From positions 1-33,813 of the forward strand of contig JALOTJ010000022.1 in assembly GCA_025457965.1 (NCBI GenBank): a stretch of 33,813 bases of DNA, in the 5' to 3' direction. Below, piece by piece: positions 30,288 to 33,813 of this stretch. How positions within the stretch are numbered: position 1 is the stretch's first letter; every line of letters begins with the position of its first letter. The stretch comes from Spirochaetota bacterium (GTDB lineage: Bacteria > Spirochaetota > UBA4802 > UBA5368). The notes under the pieces are model-generated. The model worked only from the letters and a program-made list of their open reading frames with translations, was not told the DNA's origin and did not search any database. The translations under genes were made by a program, and so were the position numbers.

Positions 30288-31444
30288 AGCCGCACGGGAA
30301 GATGCGATCCGCGTTCGAAAAGGGCGGGCGCTTCGAGCGCCTGTGGCCTCTCGTGGACGCGGCCGAGACCTTTTTCTTCCGCCTGCCGGTGCGCACCGCG
30401 GGGGGAACGCACATCCGCGACGCGTACGACCTCAAGCGCATGATGATGATCGTGGTCGTGGCGCTCTTTCCCAGCATGATTTTCGGAACCTATAACGTCG
30501 GCTACCAGTTTTACGCCTCGGCCGGAATTCCGGCCGATCACCTCGCCTGCGTGCTCAAAGGCCTTACGGTGGTCATTCCGTTATACGTCGTTACCTTCGC
30601 CGTCGGCGGAGCGTGGGAGGTGCTCTTCGCGCTCATCCGCGGCGAGGAGATCAACGAGGGCTTTTTCGTCACCGGCGCGCTCATCCCGCTCATCATGCCG
30701 CCGACCATCCCCCTGTGGCAGCTCGCGCTGGCGGTGAGCTTCGGCGTGGTGCTCGGCAAGGAGCTCTTCGGCGGCACGGGCATGAACATCTTCAACCCGG
30801 CGCTCGTAAGCCGCGCCTTTCTCTTCTTCGCCTATCCGAAATCCATCTCGGGCGCCGATGTCTGGACGCTCACCGGCGGCACGGTGGTCGACGCCTACAC
30901 CATGGCCACGCCGCTTCACCTGGGCATCGAGCCGAAGGGCGACATCATCGCGCATCTTGCCGGGAACGGCTTCGATTTCTGGAGGATGCTCTGGGGCCTC
31001 GAGCCGGGAAGCATCGGGGAGACCAGCGCAATCGCGGTACTCGCCGGGGCGTTTATCCTGGTCGTTACGGGCGTCGGTAGCTGGCGGATCATCGTTTCGG
31101 TCTTCGCCGGCGGCGCCGCGATGGCGCTTCTCTGCAACGCCTTCGCCCCTTCGCCCGCAAGCATGCTGGCGCTTCCCGCGCACTATCATTTCGTGGCGGG
31201 CGGCTTCGCCTTCGGCGCGGTATTCATGGCGACCGACCCGGTCTCGGCCGCGGGCACGAACGCCGGCAAATACGTGTACGGCTTTCTGATCGGCCTGCTC
31301 ACCGTCATGGTCCGTACGCTCAACCCGGCCTACCCGGAGGGCATGATGCTCGCCATACTGTTCATGAATCTTTTCGCGCCGCTCATCGACTATACGGTGG
31401 TGCGGCTGAATATGCGACGGAGGGGGCGCCGTGCGGCAGGGTAA
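30284..31444 (+). CDS. nqrB: Na+-NQR subunit B, FMN-bearing membrane subunit
   Basis: The 386-residue membrane subunit forms the Na+ path and carries covalent FMN on a Thr. The sequence shows many hydrophobic segments from about 51 on, GALIPLIMPPTIPLWQLA, GTGMNIFNPALVSRAFLFF, and PGSIGETS at 241-248; Thr247 corresponds to the expected FMN-bound residue. ATDPVSAAGTNAGKYVYG near 316-333 is also conserved. The ATG at 30284 is behind GGGAGA and overlaps nqrA; the longer open frame upstream lies over nqrA and is not real. A transferase for FMN (ApbE type) is needed but is not in this window. Confidence 0.92.
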   Translation: MKPHGKMRSAFEKGGRFERLWPLVDAAETFFFRLPVRTAGGTHIRDAYDLKRMMMIVVVALFPSMIFGTYNVGYQFYASAGIPADHLACVLKGLTVVIPLYVVTFAVGGAWEVLFALIRGEEINEGFFVTGALIPLIMPPTIPLWQLALAVSFGVVLGKELFGGTGMNIFNPALVSRAFLFFAYPKSISGADVWTLTGGTVVDAYTMATPLHLGIEPKGDIIAHLAGNGFDFWRMLWGLEPGSIGETSAIAVLAGAFILVVTGVGSWRIIVSVFAGGAAMALLCNAFAPSPASMLALPAHYHFVAGGFAFGAVFMATDPVSAAGTNAGKYVYGFLIGLLTVMVRTLNPAYPEGMMLAILFMNLFAPLIDYTVVRLNMRRRGRRAAG

Positions 31445-32225
31445 CGCCTACACGCTGATTTTCCTGGCCGCGGTGGCGCTCGTCGCCTCGCTCGTCCTCG
31501 CCCTCGCGGCGCAGATGCTGAAGGACCGGCAGAACCTCCTTCAGCAGGCGGATATGAAGCGCAATATTCTCATCGCCGCGGGCTTCATGGAGTGCTACGC
31601 GGACGCCGACGAGGCGAAGCGCGAGATGGACCCCGGCGTCTGCACCGATGTGCACTTCTACTTCGAAGCGCACATGCGCGCGCTGCTGCTCGATCATCGG
31701 GGAAAGATCGTCGATGAACCGGGAACACGCCCTGAGCTCGTGGACCCCGCACGCGAGGCCGACAAGCCCCTCGAAAAGCGCCGCTACCCGGTTTTTTTGC
31801 GTATCGATCCGGTCAAAGGAAAAGAAAAAATCTCCGCTTATTGCATCCCCATTTACGGAAAGGGCCTCTGGTCCTCGCTCTACGGCTACCTGGCGCTCGA
31901 GCCCGACCTCAACACCGTAAAGGGCCTGACCTTCCATAAACAGGGCGAAACACCCGGCCTCGGAGCCGAGATCCAGTCCCGCTGGTTCCAGGAGGGCTTC
32001 AAGGGCAAGACGATACTTGACAAAAAGGGAAGGCTCGTTTCCATCACCGTGCTCAAGGGTAAGCTGGACCGGTCCTCTCCTCAGGCCGCGCACCAGGTGG
32101 ACGGCATCAGCGGCGCGACGCTCACCACCAGGGGGGTGACCGACTTGTTGATGAAAAGCCTCATGATGTATGAACCCTATTTTACCATGATCCGCCGCGG
32201 AGGTGCCGAACATGGCCGTCGATAA
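31431..32225 (+). CDS. nqrC: Na+-NQR subunit C, FMN-bearing periplasmic subunit
   Basis: A 264-residue protein with one N-terminal membrane helix (about 8-29) and a periplasmic FMN domain. The flavinylation motif is [10 protein letters not shown] with Thr230 as the FMN-bound residue. [33 protein letters not shown] at about 146-178 matches the conserved FMN domain. The start is GTG at 31431, behind GGAGGG, overlapping nqrB by 14 bases. The 3' end overlaps nqrD by 14 bases, so subunit synthesis is coupled. Confidence 0.92.
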   Translation: MRQGNAYTLIFLAAVALVASLVLALAAQMLKDRQNLLQQADMKRNILIAAGFMECYADADEAKREMDPGVCTDVHFYFEAHMRALLLDHRGKIVDEPGTRPELVDPAREADKPLEKRRYPVFLRIDPVKGKEKISAYCIPIYGKGLWSSLYGYLALEPDLNTVKGLTFHKQGETPGLGAEIQSRWFQEGFKGKTILDKKGRLVSITVLKGKLDRSSPQAAHQVDGISGATLTTRGVTDLLMKSLMMYEPYFTMIRRGGAEHGRR

Positions 32226-32826
32226 AAAGATATTCCTGTCACCGATAAACGAAAACAATCCCATTACAACGCAGGTGCTGGGCATCTGCTCGGCGCTCGC
32301 CGTCACCTCCCAGCTCAAGCCGTCGATCGTGATGGGCCTGGCGGTCATCGCCGTGATGGTCTTCTCCAATCTCATCACCTCGCTTATGCGGGAATACATT
32401 CCCCAGAAGGTGCGCATCATCGTCGAAATGACCGTGGTGGCCTCGCTCGTCATACTGGTCGACCAGATCCTGAAGGCCTACGCCTACCAGATGTCCAAAC
32501 AGCTTTCGGTTTTCGTCGGCCTCATCATCACCAACTGCATCGTGCTGGGACGCATCGAGGCCTTCTCCATGGGGAACCGCCCCGTCCCCTCCCTCGTCGA
32601 CGGGTTGGGGAACGGCCTGGGATACGCGCTCATCCTCTTCATCGTCGGTTTTTTCCGGGAACTCCTGGGATTCGGCAAGATACTCGGCTACCAGGTGCTG
32701 CCCGAGTCGTTGTACGCGGCGGGGTACGAGAACAACGGCCTCATGGTGCTCGCGCCCGGAGCGTTCATCATCCTTTCGCTCATCATCTGGCTGCAGCGCA
32801 CGATATCCGGATACCGCGAGGACTGA
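32212..32826 (+). CDS. nqrD: Na+-NQR subunit D
   Basis: A 204-residue integral membrane protein with about six helices. Cys26 (LGICSALAV) and Cys109 (ITNCIVLGR) match the conserved pair that, with two cysteines of NqrE, hold the iron centre in the membrane. I start at ATG 32212, 8 bases behind GGAGG; a GTG at 32203 is possible but less well spaced. The C-terminal tail is typical. Six bases separate its stop from nqrE. Confidence 0.92.
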   Translation: MAVDKKIFLSPINENNPITTQVLGICSALAVTSQLKPSIVMGLAVIAVMVFSNLITSLMREYIPQKVRIIVEMTVVASLVILVDQILKAYAYQMSKQLSVFVGLIITNCIVLGRIEAFSMGNRPVPSLVDGLGNGLGYALILFIVGFFRELLGFGKILGYQVLPESLYAAGYENNGLMVLAPGAFIILSLIIWLQRTISGYRED

Positions 32827-32832
32827 GGCGCC

Positions 32833-33450
32833 ATGGAACTGGTAAACATCGGCATTCGCGCGATATTCACCGAGAACATACTTCTCGCTTATTTCCTGGG
32901 CATGTGCTCGTTCCTGGCCCTTTCGAAAAAGATGCCCACCTCGTTCGGCCTGGGCGTGGCCGTGATCTTCGTTCTCTCCATCACCGCGCCGGTCAACTGG
33001 ATCATCCACGAGTACGTACTCCGCGAGGGCGCGCTCGCGTGGCTCGATCCGCGGTTCAAAGAGGTTGACCTGAGCTTTCTCGTTTTCATCTCGTTCATCG
33101 CCGTCATCGCGGCGCTGGTACAGGTGGTGGAAATGGCGATCGAGAAGTTCTCGTCCAGGCTGTATAACGCGCTGGGGATATACCTTCCGCTCATCACGGT
33201 CAACTGCGCGATCCTCGGCGTCTCGCTCTTCATGGTGGAGCGCCGGCTAACGCTTGCCGAAACCGCGGTCTTCGGCTTCAGCTCCGGGATCGGCTGGTTC
33301 ATGGCCATCGTGAGCATGGCGGCCATTCGCTGGAAACTGCGCTACTCGAACGTCCCGTCCGGCATGCGGGGCCTGGGCATCACCATGCTCGTCACCGGCC
33401 TCATGGCCATGGCGTTCATGATATTCTCGGGAATAAGCCTGGGGCACTGA
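32833..33450 (+). CDS. nqrE: Na+-NQR subunit E
   Basis: A 205-residue integral membrane protein related to NqrD but with inverted topology. Cys25 (LGMCSFLAL) and Cys125 (TVNCAILGV) are the partners of the NqrD cysteines. VNWIIHEYVLREGAL and FSSRLYNALGIYLPLITVNC are family segments. The ATG follows GAGG by 4 bases. The small NqrM-like protein encoded upstream should help to load iron into the NqrD/E site. Confidence 0.92.
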   Translation: MELVNIGIRAIFTENILLAYFLGMCSFLALSKKMPTSFGLGVAVIFVLSITAPVNWIIHEYVLREGALAWLDPRFKEVDLSFLVFISFIAVIAALVQVVEMAIEKFSSRLYNALGIYLPLITVNCAILGVSLFMVERRLTLAETAVFGFSSGIGWFMAIVSMAAIRWKLRYSNVPSGMRGLGITMLVTGLMAMAFMIFSGISLGH

Positions 33451-33451
33451 T

Positions 33452-33813
33452 ATGATCGTCATAGTAACGGGAGTCGCGGCATTTTCGTTCATCATTATCG
33501 CTCTCGGCCTGGTCATCATCGCGGCCGAATCACGCCTTGCGCCCAAGGGGGCCGCGCGCATCGTAATAAATGACGACGCTGAAAAAGCCTTCGATGCGCG
33601 GCCGGGCAAGTCCCTGCTCGGCATTCTCTCACAGCAGGGCATACTCCTGCCATCGGCATGCGGGGGCAAGGGGACCTGCGGCACCTGCAAGTGCCAGGTG
33701 GCGGATGGCGGCGGCGAAATCCTCCCCACCGAAACGGCCCACATCACCCGCGCCATGGAGAAACAGCACTGGCGCCTCTCGTGCCAGGTGAAGGTGCGCG
33801 GCGATATGGCCGT
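33452..33813 (+). CDS. nqrF: Na+-NQR subunit F, N-terminal part
   Basis: The first 120 residues of the NADH-oxidising subunit, cut by the window end; the FAD- and NADH-binding domains lie beyond it. Seen here: a membrane anchor at about 3-24 and a [2Fe-2S] domain with Cys70, Cys76, Cys79 and Cys111 (ACGGKGTCGTC and LSC), in the positions known for the Vibrio protein. The ATG at 33452 starts one base after the nqrE stop and follows GGGG by 7 bases. The order nqrABCDEF is complete so far. Confidence 0.92.
   Translation, partial: MIVIVTGVAAFSFIIIALGLVIIAAESRLAPKGAARIVINDDAEKAFDARPGKSLLGILSQQGILLPSACGGKGTCGTCKCQVADGGGEILPTETAHITRAMEKQHWRLSCQVKVRGDMA

Noticed and set aside
28603-33813. RNF complex instead of NQR
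   Set aside because: RNF has no NqrA homologue with these motifs and its first gene would be a polyferredoxin; the nqrF start carries the NQR-type [2Fe-2S] domain and the order is A-B-C-D-E-F.
1-33813. CRISPR arrays, tRNA or rRNA genes, insertion sequences, prophage or integron features
   Set aside because: I saw no regularly spaced repeats, cloverleaf tRNA motifs, rRNA-like stretches, transposase or integrase motifs on either strand.

Overview
The window is about 34 kb of GC-rich bacterial chromosome with dense, mostly overlapping housekeeping genes and no mobile elements, CRISPR arrays, rRNA or tRNA genes that I can see. The organism is a diderm: there is an outer-membrane barrel ending in Trp, exported periplasmic proteins and an exported M16 protease pair. 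It appears to use ferredoxin-dependent carbon metabolism together with a Na+-translocating respiratory enzyme. The mix of HprK/HPr with RpoN, NtrYX, a PilZ protein and several proteins of unfamiliar type fits an environmental spirochaete-like lineage best, but this is inference. I cannot exclude another deep-branching Gram-negative phylum.

Layout. (1) 1-1197: C-terminal part of an Omp85-like barrel cut by the window edge. (2) 1351-5448 (+): ribH, nusB, a membrane-anchored TPR protein and a dGTPase-like HD hydrolase, all touching or overlapping. (3) 5519-7266 (+): a DUF1285-like protein overlapping a VKOR-DsbA fusion. (4) 7274-9908 (-): a UDG-like Fe-S protein and PriA. (5) 9997-18462 (-): one tight run of nine genes, rpoN, hpf, hprK, HPr, two DUF5683-like membrane proteins, a DUF4390-like protein, an NtrY-like kinase and an NtrX-like sigma-54 activator; pyrG lies upstream. 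(6) 20537-21783 (+): PilZ protein plus a protein of unknown function, behind a strong sigma-70-like promoter. (7) 21785-25317 (-): a small helical-repeat protein and two M16 peptidase paralogues, one with and one without the zinc motif. (8) 25672-28358 (+): korD-A-B-C, 2-oxoacid:ferredoxin oxidoreductase, ended by a 13-bp-stem terminator. (9) 28603-33813 (+): a 60-residue NqrM-like gene, then nqrA-B-C-D-E and the start of nqrF, running off the end.

How the parts work together. Region 5 encodes sigma-54, an activator that needs it, the cognate sensor kinase, and the HPr/HprK phosphorylation switch, so it looks like a single nitrogen/carbon/envelope signalling locus; the DUF4390-ntrY-ntrX order also occurs in proteobacteria. 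Regions 8 and 9 link oxidation of a 2-oxoacid (reduced ferredoxin made) with a Na+-pumping NADH:quinone oxidoreductase, although a terminator and new promoters separate them. The most unusual features are: a hibernation factor with what looks like a duplicated C-terminal domain; the nine-gene sigma-54 operon with two DUF5683 paralogues; nqrM placed in front of nqrA with a structured terminator-like element and a promoter that would leave nqrA almost leaderless; a UDG-like protein missing its usual catalytic motif; and a large inverted repeat woven into that gene's putative promoter.

All assignments come from reading the translations; no database search was possible.
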